From an uncultured Thermomicrobiaceae bacterium (GTDB lineage Bacteria > Chloroflexota > Chloroflexia > Thermomicrobiales > Thermomicrobiaceae), in the NCBI GenBank assembly GCA_938082375.1, contig CALKCJ010000010.1, positions 37,248-101,247 of the forward strand: a stretch of 64,000 bases of DNA, in the 5' to 3' direction. The notes under the pieces were generated by a model, which was not told the origin of the DNA, searched no databases, and was given only the letters and a program-made list of their open reading frames with translations. The translations under genes were made by a program, and so were the position numbers. Of the stretch, positions 45,371 through 53,960 are shown piece by piece. The stretch's first letter is position 1; every line of letters begins with the position of its first letter.

Positions 45371-45550
45371 ATGCCAGACATCGGAGTTCCGGAACTCATC
45401 GTTATCCTTGTCGTCGTCCTGATCCTGTTCGGGCCGGGCAAGCTGAGCGACGTCGGGCGCGCGATCGGCGGCGCGATCCGCGAGCTGCGCCACTCGTTAC
45501 GGGAAACCGAGAGCGCCCCTGAAGAGCCACGAGCCCAACAGGAACGGTAG
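45371..45550 (+). CDS. tatA: Sec-independent translocase subunit TatA/E
   Basis: 59 residues, ATG behind GGAGGTG. Family pattern: short N-terminus MPDIGVPELIVIL, one TM helix ending in LFGPGKLSDVGRAIG (FGP-KL hinge), an amphipathic helix (GGAIRELRHSLRE) and an acidic/Gln tail. It forms the pore ring that exports folded proteins with twin-arginine signals, such as the Fe-binding lipoprotein at 15159. tatC is not in the window. Confidence 0.9.
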   Translation: MPDIGVPELIVILVVVLILFGPGKLSDVGRAIGGAIRELRHSLRETESAPEEPRAQQER

Positions 45551-45711
45551 TCTGGGGTCGGGCCGCTCCTAGGCTGCCCAGGCAGCCCTGGTTCGAGGTA
45601 TTCCCCGTTACCGTGGGGGCTCCTGGGATCAGGAAATCGACAGCCGCAAGCACCGGCTGGCGCGTCCGCCTGCTGCCTTGATCGCGTCTTCACAGTGCCA
45701 GCGAGTCAAAA

Positions 45712-45740
45712 TTGCAGGCGGGCACGCTGGTCGGTATAGT
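45712..45740 (+). promoter_or_regulatory. Promoter of the rplI-dnaB operon
   Basis: TTGCAG (45712-45717), 17-nt spacer, TATAGT (45735-45740). Start expected near 45747. Confidence 0.7.
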
Positions 45741-45746
45741 TGAGCC

Positions 45747-45899
45747 ATGGCATACTGGGTGTACGGACACCCAGGCGTGAGTTTCGCACCGTGGATCGTG
45801 GAGGGGCGAAACTCGCCGAGGGCCAAGCGTGCGAGGGTCTGCTTAGCGGCCTGGTCGGTAAGGCGTGTTGCGAATCGAGGAGCAGGAAGGCAACGCAGC
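45747..45899 (+). ncRNA. Structured 5' leader of rplI
   Basis: About 150 nt of untranslated leader with two consecutive hairpins: CTGGGTGT-ACGG-ACACCCAG (45755-45774) and GAGTTTCGC ... GCGAAACTC (45779-45814). Possibly an r-protein autoregulatory element; no known L9 leader family matches from memory. Confidence 0.4.
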
Positions 45900-46424
45900 A
45901 TGAAGGTGATCCTCCTCCAGGACGTCCCCAAGCTCGGCACCGCCGGATCGATCGCGACGGTGTCCGACGGTTATGCCCGCAACTACCTGATTCCCAAGGG
46001 CCTGGCTGAGCCGGCGACGCCCGCGCGTCTCAAGGTCGCCGAGCAGCGGCTGGCCGCCCTGCGCCGTCGGATTGCTCGCGAAGAAGAGGCGATGCGCGCG
46101 CTCGCCCAGCGGCTCGATGGGCTGCGCCTTGTGATCGCAGCCCGCGTCGGCGAGAGCGGCCGGCTGTACGGGTCGATCACCGCGCAGGACATTGCCGAGC
46201 AACTCCAGGAGACGATCGGCGAGGAGATCGATCGGCGGAAGATCGAGCTCGATGAGCCGATCCGCACCATCGGCGAGCACCGGGTTCCAGTGCATCTTGT
46301 CGGCCAGTTGCGGCCAGTGGTGACCGTGGTCGTGATGTCACCCGAGGAGGCCGCGGCCGAAGCCCAGGCGGCTGGCCGCGAGCAGCGGGCGAGCGAGAAC
46401 GCGCAAACGTCGCCCGAGGAGTAG
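45900..46424 (+). CDS. rplI: 50S ribosomal protein L9
   Basis: 174 residues from the ATG behind AGGAAGG; the frame is open 51 codons further upstream but that covers the leader. N-terminal MKVILLQDVPKLGTAGSIATVSDGYARNYLIPKGLAEPAT is diagnostic for L9, then a long connecting helix and the C-terminal rRNA-binding domain (SGRLYGSITAQDIAEQL). The C-terminus has a 25-residue Glu/Ala extension. rpsF-ssb-rpsR, often upstream, are absent here. Confidence 0.95.
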   Translation: MKVILLQDVPKLGTAGSIATVSDGYARNYLIPKGLAEPATPARLKVAEQRLAALRRRIAREEEAMRALAQRLDGLRLVIAARVGESGRLYGSITAQDIAEQLQETIGEEIDRRKIELDEPIRTIGEHRVPVHLVGQLRPVVTVVVMSPEEAAAEAQAAGREQRASENAQTSPEE

Positions 46425-46428
46425 CGAC

Positions 46429-47781
46429 ATGGCCGGTCCCGCGGTCGAGACCGTCGAGCGATTGCCACCCCATAGTATCGAGGCGGAGCAGGCTGTTCTC
46501 GGCAGCCTGCTGATCGACCGCGACGCCATCATCCGAATCGCCTCCTTCCTCAAGGCAGACGACTTCTACCGGGGTGGTCACGCGCTGATCTACCAGGCGA
46601 TCCACGACCTGTACAACCGCCGCGTGCCGGCCGACTTCGTGACCGTCGTCGATGAACTCGAGCGCAGCAACCGGCTCGAAGACGCCGGGGGCGTCAGCTA
46701 TCTCACCGAGCTGATGAGCGCGGTGCCGAGCGCGGTGCACGTCGAGTATTACGCGCGCATCGTCGAGCGGACGGCGACGCTGCGTCGCCTGATCGACGCT
46801 GGTACCGAGATCGTCCGCATCGGTTTCCAAGACTATGCCGATGCCGAGGAGGCGCTGGAGCAAGCCGAGCGGATCGTCTTCGAGGTGTCCCAGCGCCGCA
46901 CCGTCCGTGACTTCGTGCCGATCAGCCAAGTCCTCGAGCAGTACTTCGATAAGCTCGACTATATCCAGCAGCACCGCGGCGAGGTCATCGGCGTTCCCAC
47001 CGGCTTCGCCGACCTGGACAAACTGACCGGCGGCTTGCAGCGTTCCGATCTCATTATCCTCGCCGCCCGCCCATCGGTCGGAAAGACCTCGTTCCAGCTC
47101 GGGATCGCCCATCATGCCGCCGTGCGGGCGGGGAAGACGGTCGCGATCTTCAGCCTGGAGATGTCAGCCGAGCAGCTCGTGCAGCGTCTGCTCTCGATGG
47201 AAACTGGTGTCGATACCCACCGCTTGCGTCTCGGTTTCATCGACGACAGCGAATGGGATCGGATCTCGCGCGCGTTCGGTCGCCTCTCAGAGGCGAAGAT
47301 CTTCATCGACGACACGCCAGGCATCAGCGTGACGGAGCTGCGCAGCAAGGCGCGTCGCCTCATGGCTGAGCAGGGTCTTGACCTGGTTATCGTCGACTAT
47401 CTCCAGCTTATGCAGGCCCGGCGCCTGGAGAACCGGGTGCAGGAGATCTCCGAGATCTCGCGTGGCCTCAAAGGGCTTGCCCGCGAGCTCAATGTGCCGG
47501 TACTGGCACTTTCCCAGCTCTCGCGCGCGGTCGAGACCCGCACCGAGCACCGGCCGCTGCTCTCCGACCTGCGCGAGTCCGGCAGCCTGGAGCAGGACGC
47601 GGACGTGGTGATCTTCATCTACCGCGACGAAATCTATAACCCGGACACCGACCGGCGCGGTATCGCCGAGATCATCGTGGCCAAGCACCGGAACGGCCCG
47701 ACAGATACCGTTCACCTGCGCTTCTTCGAGCGAACCGCGCGGTTCGCCGATCTGGAACTCTATCGAGAGCCCGGCCAGTAG
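46429..47781 (+). CDS. dnaB: Replicative DNA helicase DnaB
   Basis: 450 residues. N-terminal primase-interacting domain (LPPHSIEAEQAVLGSLLIDRDAI), then RecA-like helicase with Walker A AARPSVGKTSF, Walker B VIVDYLQLM, and the arginine-finger region LRESGSLEQDADVVIFIYRDE. No intein. ATG four nt after the rplI stop, using GAGGAG inside the rplI end. It unwinds DNA at the fork. Confidence 0.97.
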   Translation: MAGPAVETVERLPPHSIEAEQAVLGSLLIDRDAIIRIASFLKADDFYRGGHALIYQAIHDLYNRRVPADFVTVVDELERSNRLEDAGGVSYLTELMSAVPSAVHVEYYARIVERTATLRRLIDAGTEIVRIGFQDYADAEEALEQAERIVFEVSQRRTVRDFVPISQVLEQYFDKLDYIQQHRGEVIGVPTGFADLDKLTGGLQRSDLIILAARPSVGKTSFQLGIAHHAAVRAGKTVAIFSLEMSAEQLVQRLLSMETGVDTHRLRLGFIDDSEWDRISRAFGRLSEAKIFIDDTPGISVTELRSKARRLMAEQGLDLVIVDYLQLMQARRLENRVQEISEISRGLKGLARELNVPVLALSQLSRAVETRTEHRPLLSDLRESGSLEQDADVVIFIYRDEIYNPDTDRRGIAEIIVAKHRNGPTDTVHLRFFERTARFADLELYREPGQ

Positions 47782-47821
47782 ACCAGTAGGCGACGCCGGG
47801 CTGCAGCAGGGAGGTCAAGCG

Positions 47822-48553
47822 ATGCCGGAGCCAGCCGTGCCTGGGCCGGACAATGTCCTGTTGCCCGAGAGGGTGCTCAAGCGGCTCCTGGCCGAGGTGC
47901 GCGACCTGGCAGAGCTCAAAGTCGTGCTGGCAGTGGCGCGCTTGTCCGCGCGGCAGGGCACACGGTTCTCGGCCGTGCCGGAGCTCGCCGTCTTCGAAGA
48001 TCCTGATCTCCGGCGCGGGCTGCGACCCGCCGGAACCGACCGGACGCCGGTCGAAGAGATCAGCCGGGGCATCGAGCTGGCAATGGCGCGCGGCCTCCTC
48101 CTCCGTGTTCGAACCTCCCATCGCGAGGGTGAAAGTGGCACGCGCTGGCTCCTGCTGTCGTCACCGGAGACCCAGTCCCTTGCCCGCGCAGCTCAAAAGC
48201 AGCCGGCCAGTTGGCCGGAACCAGGATCGGGGAGCGCCGCTGTCGTCGAGGTCGAGCGCCCGAACGTGTTTCGGCTCTACGAGCAGAACATCGGGATGTT
48301 GACCCCGCTGCTTGCCGAGCGGCTCATCGAGGCGCTGGAGCTGTATCCTCCCGACTGGATTGAAGACGCGATCGCGGAAGCGGTAAGCTACGGTCGACGC
48401 AACTGGCGATACATTCAGCGTATCCTCGAACGCTGGGCACTGGAGGGGCGCCAGCATGAGACCGATCAGGGACGTCACGGCCCTGCCAAGCCGCTCGACC
48501 CCGACAAGTACGTCCGCGGGAAATACGCCCCGCTCTTCCGCCAGCGGGGATGA
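47822..48553 (+). CDS. DnaD-like primosomal protein
   Basis: 243 residues. The C-terminal part VFRLYEQNIGMLTPLLAERLIEALELYPPDWIEDAIAEAVSYGRRNWRYIQRILERW (given here in parts: about residues 148-205) matches the DnaB_2/DnaD phage-associated domain with its YxxxIxxxLxxW-type end. The N-terminal ~110 residues look winged-helix-like. In Firmicutes DnaD recruits the helicase loader at origins. Between dnaB and a dnaC/dnaI loader, a role in helicase loading is very likely. ATG behind GGGAGG. Confidence 0.8.
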   Translation: MPEPAVPGPDNVLLPERVLKRLLAEVRDLAELKVVLAVARLSARQGTRFSAVPELAVFEDPDLRRGLRPAGTDRTPVEEISRGIELAMARGLLLRVRTSHREGESGTRWLLLSSPETQSLARAAQKQPASWPEPGSGSAAVVEVERPNVFRLYEQNIGMLTPLLAERLIEALELYPPDWIEDAIAEAVSYGRRNWRYIQRILERWALEGRQHETDQGRHGPAKPLDPDKYVRGKYAPLFRQRG

Positions 48554-49235
48554 GTGCCCGATCTGCAAGGGTGCTGGCTTCGTCCGGCTGGACGTGCCAG
48601 TCGGGCATCCAAACTTCGGGCGGCTCATCCCCTGCGAGTGCAAGGTGCGCGAGCGGGAGGTGCGTCTGTTGCGCGAGTATCTGGAGATGAGTGGCCTCGA
48701 CCAGCTCGAGAACTGGACGTTCGACACCTTCGATCCCCACGTGCCAGGGGTCGCCGAGGCCTACGCCGCCTGCCTCGAGTATGCGCGCAACCCCGACGGC
48801 TGGCTCTTCCTCCTGGGCGGCTACGGTTGCGGCAAGACGCACTTGGCCGCGGCGGTAGCGAACTACGTCTTGCAGCACCAGCGGTTGTTCCCGCTCTTCA
48901 CCGTCGTGCCCGACTTGCTCGATCATCTCAGGGCCGCATTCGCACCTGACCGCGGCGCAAGCTACGATACCCGCTTCGAGCAGGTGCGTAACGCTGGCTT
49001 GCTCGTCCTCGACGACCTGGGCACCGAGCACTCCACCTCCTGGGCGACCGAGAAGCTGTTTCAGATCATCAACTACCGCTACAACCAGCGCAAGCCGACC
49101 ATCATCACCTCCAACCGTGACCTCGATCAACTGGACGAACGAATCCGCTCGCGCCTGTGCGACCGCTGGATCTGCCGGCCGATCTTCATCAAGGCCGGTG
49201 ACTATCGCCTGCGGCGTTCCCGGCTGGCGACGTGA
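48456..49235 (+). CDS. Helicase loader, DnaC/DnaI-type AAA+ ATPase
   Basis: 259 residues; the ATG lies 98 nt inside the DnaD-like gene, behind GGAGGGG, an unusually long overlap. Zinc module CPICKGAGF ... PCECK (about 34-63) as in DnaI-type loaders, then AAA+ core with Walker A GGYGCGKTHLA, Walker B LLVLDDLGTE, sensor 1 TIITSNRD and an Arg-rich end (RIRSRLCDR). It loads DnaB at the origin. Confidence 0.9.
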   Translation: MRPIRDVTALPSRSTPTSTSAGNTPRSSASGDECPICKGAGFVRLDVPVGHPNFGRLIPCECKVREREVRLLREYLEMSGLDQLENWTFDTFDPHVPGVAEAYAACLEYARNPDGWLFLLGGYGCGKTHLAAAVANYVLQHQRLFPLFTVVPDLLDHLRAAFAPDRGASYDTRFEQVRNAGLLVLDDLGTEHSTSWATEKLFQIINYRYNQRKPTIITSNRDLDQLDERIRSRLCDRWICRPIFIKAGDYRLRRSRLAT

Positions 49236-49350
49236 ACGTCCGGCGCTGGGCGTGAAACGGTCGCTCGATCCAGGACTTGAGCGGGATGGCAGGTGGACGA
49301 CACGTGTGGTGGAAATGAAGTCCAGTGAGCTGAGACTGCTGGGGGCGACG

Positions 49351-51276
49351 ATGAGCACGACACAGCCACCATACACTGGAGATGAGTCGCCCGCTGACCC
49401 GGCGACGCGAGCGACTGGCGGCGCTCTTCCAAAGGCACAAGAGTGCGCACTGGATCCTGCGGCAGTGCTGCCCATGCTCTGGCGCCAGGCCAGCACACGG
49501 GCGGCCGGCCAGGCCGATCTGCTCGTGATACAGACCCGGCAAGCTCTTGCGCGCGGCGCGAGCGCGCTCGCGCTCGATACGTTACTCCTCACGGAAGCGC
49601 TCAACCCGGATCGACTGGAGACCTACCTCACCCACACCGAACTGGCGCTCGTCCGGGGCCAGCGCGAGCTGGCGGAGGCGCTGCTCACGCGCCTGGAACG
49701 GCTCGCGAGCCTGCGTCCTGGGGCAGTCGACCCCATCGACCTGCGCCGGCTACGGCTCCACCTGCACTGCAGCCTCGACGAGCTGCTCGCGTTTGCCAGA
49801 GAAATCCTGGTCAGCGGGCGTAGCGACCTCTGGGCCACGTATCTACCGCCGATCCTCGCCAGCCTGCAAGCAGCAGGCTCCGTCGCCGAGGCACTGGAGC
49901 TGGCCCGAAGCTGGCACATGACGAGTGGTGCAAGCGCGACGGCCTGGTGGGCCTACGCACGTCAAGTGCTCGAGGCACGGGAAGTCAACCAGGCGAGAGA
50001 GCTCCTCACAGCACTCCCAAGGATGCCTGTCGATTCCTACCAGTGGGCCATCCTGCTCGGGCTCAGCTCGCTTGCCAGCGAGCAGCATGAACTGCGCCTG
50101 CTGCGCCAGGCGGTAGACGACGTGCGCGCGAGGCGCGTGGCTGCAACCGACCTCGATCGCGAACTGGCAGCGCTGAGCGGGAGCGGCGCATGGTCGCGAC
50201 CGGTCGAGCTCTACCGCGCGCTCCTCTGGCTAGCATCTGGCGAGCCGACGCGCGCCTTCGAGCTCGCGTCGAGCGTGAACGCGAGCGAGACGCTCGAGAC
50301 GCGCGTGCTCGGGCATGCAGTGGCCGCCTGGGCAGCCCTGGCGGGACCTACCCCGACGCAAGCGCTCCCCTACTTACAAGCGGCCTTCCGCCTCTTGGCG
50401 ACAAGCAAAGGCCTGGCCGACGATCTCGCCGAGCTTCTCTCACCGCCAGTCAATGCGCTGACCGTTGGCACGCAGTTGGCGAGCTTACTCCAGCAGCACG
50501 GTCAGCTCGAGGAGGCAATCGACGTGCTCCAGCGCCTGGTCGAGCTCGATCCCGAGCGGGCCGAGCTCCGCTACCGGCTCGCGGAACTGATGGCACAGGC
50601 GCGTAGAGTCGAGCAGGCACGCCAGCTCCTCCAGTCGTTCGCCCAGGAGCAGCAGGCAAGGCGCGACTTCCGCGGCCGGCTGGAGACGTTGCGGCATCTG
50701 GTACAGCTCACTCCCGAAGGGCCAACCGTACTGGAAGAGCTGATCACGGGCTATACCCGGATCGGGATGCTGGATCAAGCCATCGCTCTGCTCGAACAGC
50801 TCGCTGCCAGCGCAGCGGCCTCCAGGCGCGTGGACTCCGCTGTCGAGTTGCTTCGCCGCGCGGCCGAGCTGGCCATGCTCGGGCAGCAGTGGAATGTAAT
50901 CCCCCGCCTCTACGAGCAGTTGATCAGCCTCGATCCAGATAACCTCGATCACCGGCATGCGGCCGTCACGGCGTATGTCCAGACAGGGCAGCTTCGACAC
51001 GCCGTCGAGCAGTTGCGAGAGATCGCACGGATCGCGCTGGCGCGCGGCGAGCCGGAGGAGGCGCTGGCAGCGCTGCATCAGGTGGTGGCGCTGGATGCCC
51101 GCAACCCCGATGCCTACCATCGCTTGGCCGAAGTCCTGGTCTCGCTCGGCGAGCTGGCGCAAGCCGAGCGAGTCTATCGCCGACTGCTGGCAGTCCACCC
51201 TGACGACCAGGTGGCGCGAGCCAAGCAGGCCGCGCTCTCAGGCCTGCTCCGGCCCGAAGACAACGCGGCCCGGTGA
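49351..51276 (+). CDS. TPR-repeat protein
   Basis: About 641 residues from ATG 49351 (GGGGGCG upstream; ATG 49315 possible). All-helical, Ala/Leu-rich, with clear tetratricopeptide repeats in the C-terminal third, for example GQLEEAIDVLQRLVELDPERAELRYRLAE and LGELAQAERVYRRLLAVHPDD. No signal peptide, TM or catalytic domain. Probably a cytoplasmic scaffold. It follows the helicase loader by about 115 nt, but a functional link is not evident. Confidence 0.8.
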   Translation: MSTTQPPYTGDESPADPATRATGGALPKAQECALDPAAVLPMLWRQASTRAAGQADLLVIQTRQALARGASALALDTLLLTEALNPDRLETYLTHTELALVRGQRELAEALLTRLERLASLRPGAVDPIDLRRLRLHLHCSLDELLAFAREILVSGRSDLWATYLPPILASLQAAGSVAEALELARSWHMTSGASATAWWAYARQVLEAREVNQARELLTALPRMPVDSYQWAILLGLSSLASEQHELRLLRQAVDDVRARRVAATDLDRELAALSGSGAWSRPVELYRALLWLASGEPTRAFELASSVNASETLETRVLGHAVAAWAALAGPTPTQALPYLQAAFRLLATSKGLADDLAELLSPPVNALTVGTQLASLLQQHGQLEEAIDVLQRLVELDPERAELRYRLAELMAQARRVEQARQLLQSFAQEQQARRDFRGRLETLRHLVQLTPEGPTVLEELITGYTRIGMLDQAIALLEQLAASAAASRRVDSAVELLRRAAELAMLGQQWNVIPRLYEQLISLDPDNLDHRHAAVTAYVQTGQLRHAVEQLREIARIALARGEPEEALAALHQVVALDARNPDAYHRLAEVLVSLGELAQAERVYRRLLAVHPDDQVARAKQAALSGLLRPEDNAAR

Positions 51277-51311
51277 CCGCGCGGCAGGCACCAGCGACAA
51301 GCCTCTCCACG

Positions 51312-51320
51312 TGCTAAAAT
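51312..51320 (+). promoter_or_regulatory. Extended -10 promoter of cdaA-ybbR
   Basis: TGC-TAAAAT, extended -10 without a good -35; start near 51327. Confidence 0.45.
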
Positions 51321-51359
51321 TGTCTGAGTAAGCCAGTTGTGCCAGCCTGGAACGAGGCC

Positions 51360-52262
51360 ATGCCCGAATTGCCATGGATCTTCACCCGCCTGGATCTCCG
51401 GGCTATTGTCGACATCCTCTCAGTTGCCCTGATCTTTTACTGGCTGCTCTGGGTCGCACAGGGAACCCGGGCCGCGCAGCTCATTCGTGGTCTGGTCATT
51501 CTCCTCGGAGCGGTCATTGGGGCAGCTAACCTGTTCCAGCTCGCAGCGCTTAACTGGCTGCTGAGTATCACGCTGCCGGCCCTGATCGTGGCCATCCCCA
51601 TCGTCTTCCAGCCTGAGTTGCGGCGGGCGCTCGAACGGCTTGGCCACACCGGGGCCTGGCTCCGCTCGCCCTTGGCTGCCTGGAACCAGGAAGCTGAGGT
51701 GCTCCATGCCATCGAGGAGATCTCTCGCGCTTCGGCACAGCTCGCGCGGCTGCGTTACGGCGCGCTCATCGTCATCGAGCGCGAGACGGGCTTGCAGGAC
51801 TACGCTGACCGGGGCATTCCGCTCGACGCGAACCTTACCCGCCAGCTTCTGATCAACATCTTCTTCCCCAACTCGCCGCTCCACGACGGCGCGGTCATCG
51901 TGCGCGGCAACCGCATCCTCGCTGCCGGCTGCGTGCTCCCGCTTAGTGATAACGTCGCCATCGACAGCCAGCTCGGCACCCGCCACCGGGCAGGGATTGG
52001 TATCACTGAGGAATCCGACGCCGTCGCTGTGATCGTCTCCGAGGAAACTGGGCAGATCTCGGTGGCTTCGAACGGGCGCCTCTACCGCAGTCTCGATCCC
52101 GAGCGCCTGCGTCGCATCCTGCGCTCGCTGCTGCATGTTGAGGGGCAAGCACCAGGCAGGCGGCCACGCGAGCGTGCCGGTCTGCAACCGCGGCTAATCG
52201 AGGGCGGTCAGGGTGAGCAAGTGGCAGAGGAGAGCGTCAGGACTCCGACACAGGTTGGGTAG
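51360..52262 (+). CDS. cdaA: Diadenylate cyclase CdaA (DacA)
   Basis: About 300 residues (ATG 51360; GTG 51339 is an alternative). Three N-terminal TM helices (about 15-95), then the DAC domain with ELRRALERLG, the catalytic NSPLHDGAVIV (DGA motif) and DSQLGTRHRAGIGI (RHR motif). It makes c-di-AMP from two ATP at the membrane. The C-terminal 40 residues are a basic, Gly/Gln-rich tail. Overlaps ybbR by 50 nt, the usual regulator partner. Confidence 0.94.
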   Translation: MPELPWIFTRLDLRAIVDILSVALIFYWLLWVAQGTRAAQLIRGLVILLGAVIGAANLFQLAALNWLLSITLPALIVAIPIVFQPELRRALERLGHTGAWLRSPLAAWNQEAEVLHAIEEISRASAQLARLRYGALIVIERETGLQDYADRGIPLDANLTRQLLINIFFPNSPLHDGAVIVRGNRILAAGCVLPLSDNVAIDSQLGTRHRAGIGITEESDAVAVIVSEETGQISVASNGRLYRSLDPERLRRILRSLLHVEGQAPGRRPRERAGLQPRLIEGGQGEQVAEESVRTPTQVG

Positions 52263-53514
52263 TCTGCCTCGCTATCTGGGTGCGGACAACCTAGCCCGGA
52301 TGGTCATCGCGCTCGTGCTCGCTTTCGCGCTCTGGGCCTGGGTCACCGCGCGCAATGACCCTGAAACGGCACGCACCCTCTCGCCGATCCAGGTCACCCC
52401 GGCAGGGCTCGACCCAGCCCTTGTCGTGCTCAACCAGCTCCCGCCAGTGCAGGTGCGGGTGCAGGGCCCGCGTAGTCGTATCGAAGCGCTCGAGAGCGGG
52501 TCGGTTCAAGCGACCGTCGACCTCTCGGAGATCCGAGAACCTGGCATCTATACGCGCCCGGTAGAAGTGCGTACGCCCCGTTTCGTGCGCGTGCGCGAGG
52601 TGACGCCGCCTGAGGTGACCATTCAGATCGACCGCCTGGCTGTCCGCGAGAACGTCCCAGTTGAACCGGTCAAGCCGACGAATGTCCCGCCGAACCTCAT
52701 CATCAAGTCGGTCACCGTGCGGCCTGAGAGCGTGAAGTTGACCGGGCCGCAGGAGACGCTGGCCCAGGTGGCTCGTGTCGAAGCTCCTGTGCAGGTCGAG
52801 GGGAAAGCTGGCAGCTTCCAGGAAGCGGTCACCCCGGTGGTTCGAGACGAGAACGGCGCTGAGGTGCCAGGGATTCGGATCGAGCCACCTACCGTCACCG
52901 TGATCGTCGAGCTCGAGGTGCGGGGCCAAGTCCGCCGCGTCGTCCCCAACATCGTCGGGAGCGATCGGCTTCCTTCTGGCTATGAACTCGCTGGCCCACC
53001 GACCGTGATCCCGACCGACGAGATCGTGGTCGAGGGCCCCGAGGAACTTGTCAGCCAGATCCCCTTTATCTCCACGGTGCCGATCGATGTTTCAGGGCTG
53101 ACCGAGTCACGGATCTTCTGGGACGTCCCGCTGGACCTCAGCCGGCTCCCGCAGGGGGTGACGGTCGATCGCCAGACCGTCGCCGTTTCAGTGCAGATCC
53201 GGCGCTCGACCGAGGGGCGCACCTTCCAGGGCGTGCCGATCCAGGCCATCAACGTCTTGCCCGGCACCCAGGTGCAGGTCAACCCGACGGTGGCCGACGT
53301 CCGCGTCGAGGGCCCGCAGGTACTGGTAGCCACACTGACAGCCGCCGACATCACCGTCTACGTCGATGTCGGGTACGCTGAAGCAGGGATCTATCAACTT
53401 CCGCTCCGCGTCAGCCTGCCGCCTGGCGTCCAGTACCAGAGCGTCACACCGGAAGTGGTTCAGGTCTCCGTCCAGGCTGCGATCCCGACGCCCACATCTA
53501 CCCCCGGCCCCTGA
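52213..53514 (+). CDS. ybbR: YbbR-domain protein (CdaR-like regulator of CdaA)
   Basis: 433 residues. One N-terminal TM helix (about 30-48, LARMVIALVLAFALWAWVTA) followed by four YbbR beta domains, recognised by repeated VQVRVQGPRSRIEAL, VTVRPESVKLTGPQETLAQV, VVEGPEELVSQI and VRVEGPQVLVATL units, and a Thr/Pro end. In Firmicutes CdaR controls CdaA activity. Usual third gene glmM is not present after it. Confidence 0.9.
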   Translation: MSKWQRRASGLRHRLGSLPRYLGADNLARMVIALVLAFALWAWVTARNDPETARTLSPIQVTPAGLDPALVVLNQLPPVQVRVQGPRSRIEALESGSVQATVDLSEIREPGIYTRPVEVRTPRFVRVREVTPPEVTIQIDRLAVRENVPVEPVKPTNVPPNLIIKSVTVRPESVKLTGPQETLAQVARVEAPVQVEGKAGSFQEAVTPVVRDENGAEVPGIRIEPPTVTVIVELEVRGQVRRVVPNIVGSDRLPSGYELAGPPTVIPTDEIVVEGPEELVSQIPFISTVPIDVSGLTESRIFWDVPLDLSRLPQGVTVDRQTVAVSVQIRRSTEGRTFQGVPIQAINVLPGTQVQVNPTVADVRVEGPQVLVATLTAADITVYVDVGYAEAGIYQLPLRVSLPPGVQYQSVTPEVVQVSVQAAIPTPTSTPGP

Positions 53515-53607
53515 CCGATCCTGCGGCGTCGAGAGCCGCTTGCCCGACCACCGGCGCCATACCGCGCGCAGCGAAACGGTTCGCTGTCACGCCGGGCAGG
53601 CCGCTGA

Positions 53608-53802
53608 GGCAAGCGATCGGGAGGTACTGATGACCGCGACCTGACACCGGAGGACCAGTGGACGCCAGAGCAGCGGCAGCGCTGGAGCCCCAACCCGGTC
53701 CGGTCGTGCTGGCTGAACGACCCGCGCCTCGCAGCGGCCGAGATCCTGCTGACGCCGACGAGCGCGGTCATCCTGGCCGTCCGCTTGCCCGTCACCCCAT
53801 GA
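53608..53802 (+). pseudogene. Possible degraded ORF without a start
   Basis: Continuous frame of 64 residues in coding-like composition (DRDLTPEDQWTPEQRQRW, then WLNDPRLAAAEILLTPT) bounded by TGA codons, with no start codon before a late TTG. A GGGAGG and an ATG lie in another frame at its left end, so a frameshift could have broken it. No family recognised; chance is possible at this GC. Confidence 0.25.
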
Positions 53803-53901
53803 CGCGCTAGCGTCAGGCACCTATGCGGTGAGTGCGCTCGTCGCGCCTGCTCATCGCTTCCACGCTCCGCCGCCCGGTAGCGGTCGCAGTCTCGTATCAC
53901 G

Positions 53902-53907
53902 TATAAT
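53902..53907 (+). promoter_or_regulatory. -10 box for the LuxR-type regulator
   Basis: TATAAT with a weak -35 (AGCGGT at 17-nt spacing). Start expected near 53914, giving a leader of about 47 nt to the GTG. Confidence 0.4.
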
Positions 53908-53960
53908 GCCCCCATCGTGCCGCACATGCGCCTTACCGCAGGCTCGCATAGGACTACGGA

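Larger units (their letters stand above)
45551..45899. other. Intergenic region with rplI promoter and leader
   Basis: The first 160 bases hold nothing recognised; the rest are the rplI-dnaB promoter and a structured leader, listed separately. Confidence 0.45.
53515..53960. other. Intergenic region with an ORF relic and regulator promoter
   Basis: About 450 bases. A 65-codon open stretch (53608-53802) lacking ATG, GTG or TTG near its start is described separately. TGACGC-GCTA-GCGTCA (about 53800-53815) is a short inverted repeat, and TATAAT (53902-53907) is a likely -10 for the large regulator. Confidence 0.4.
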
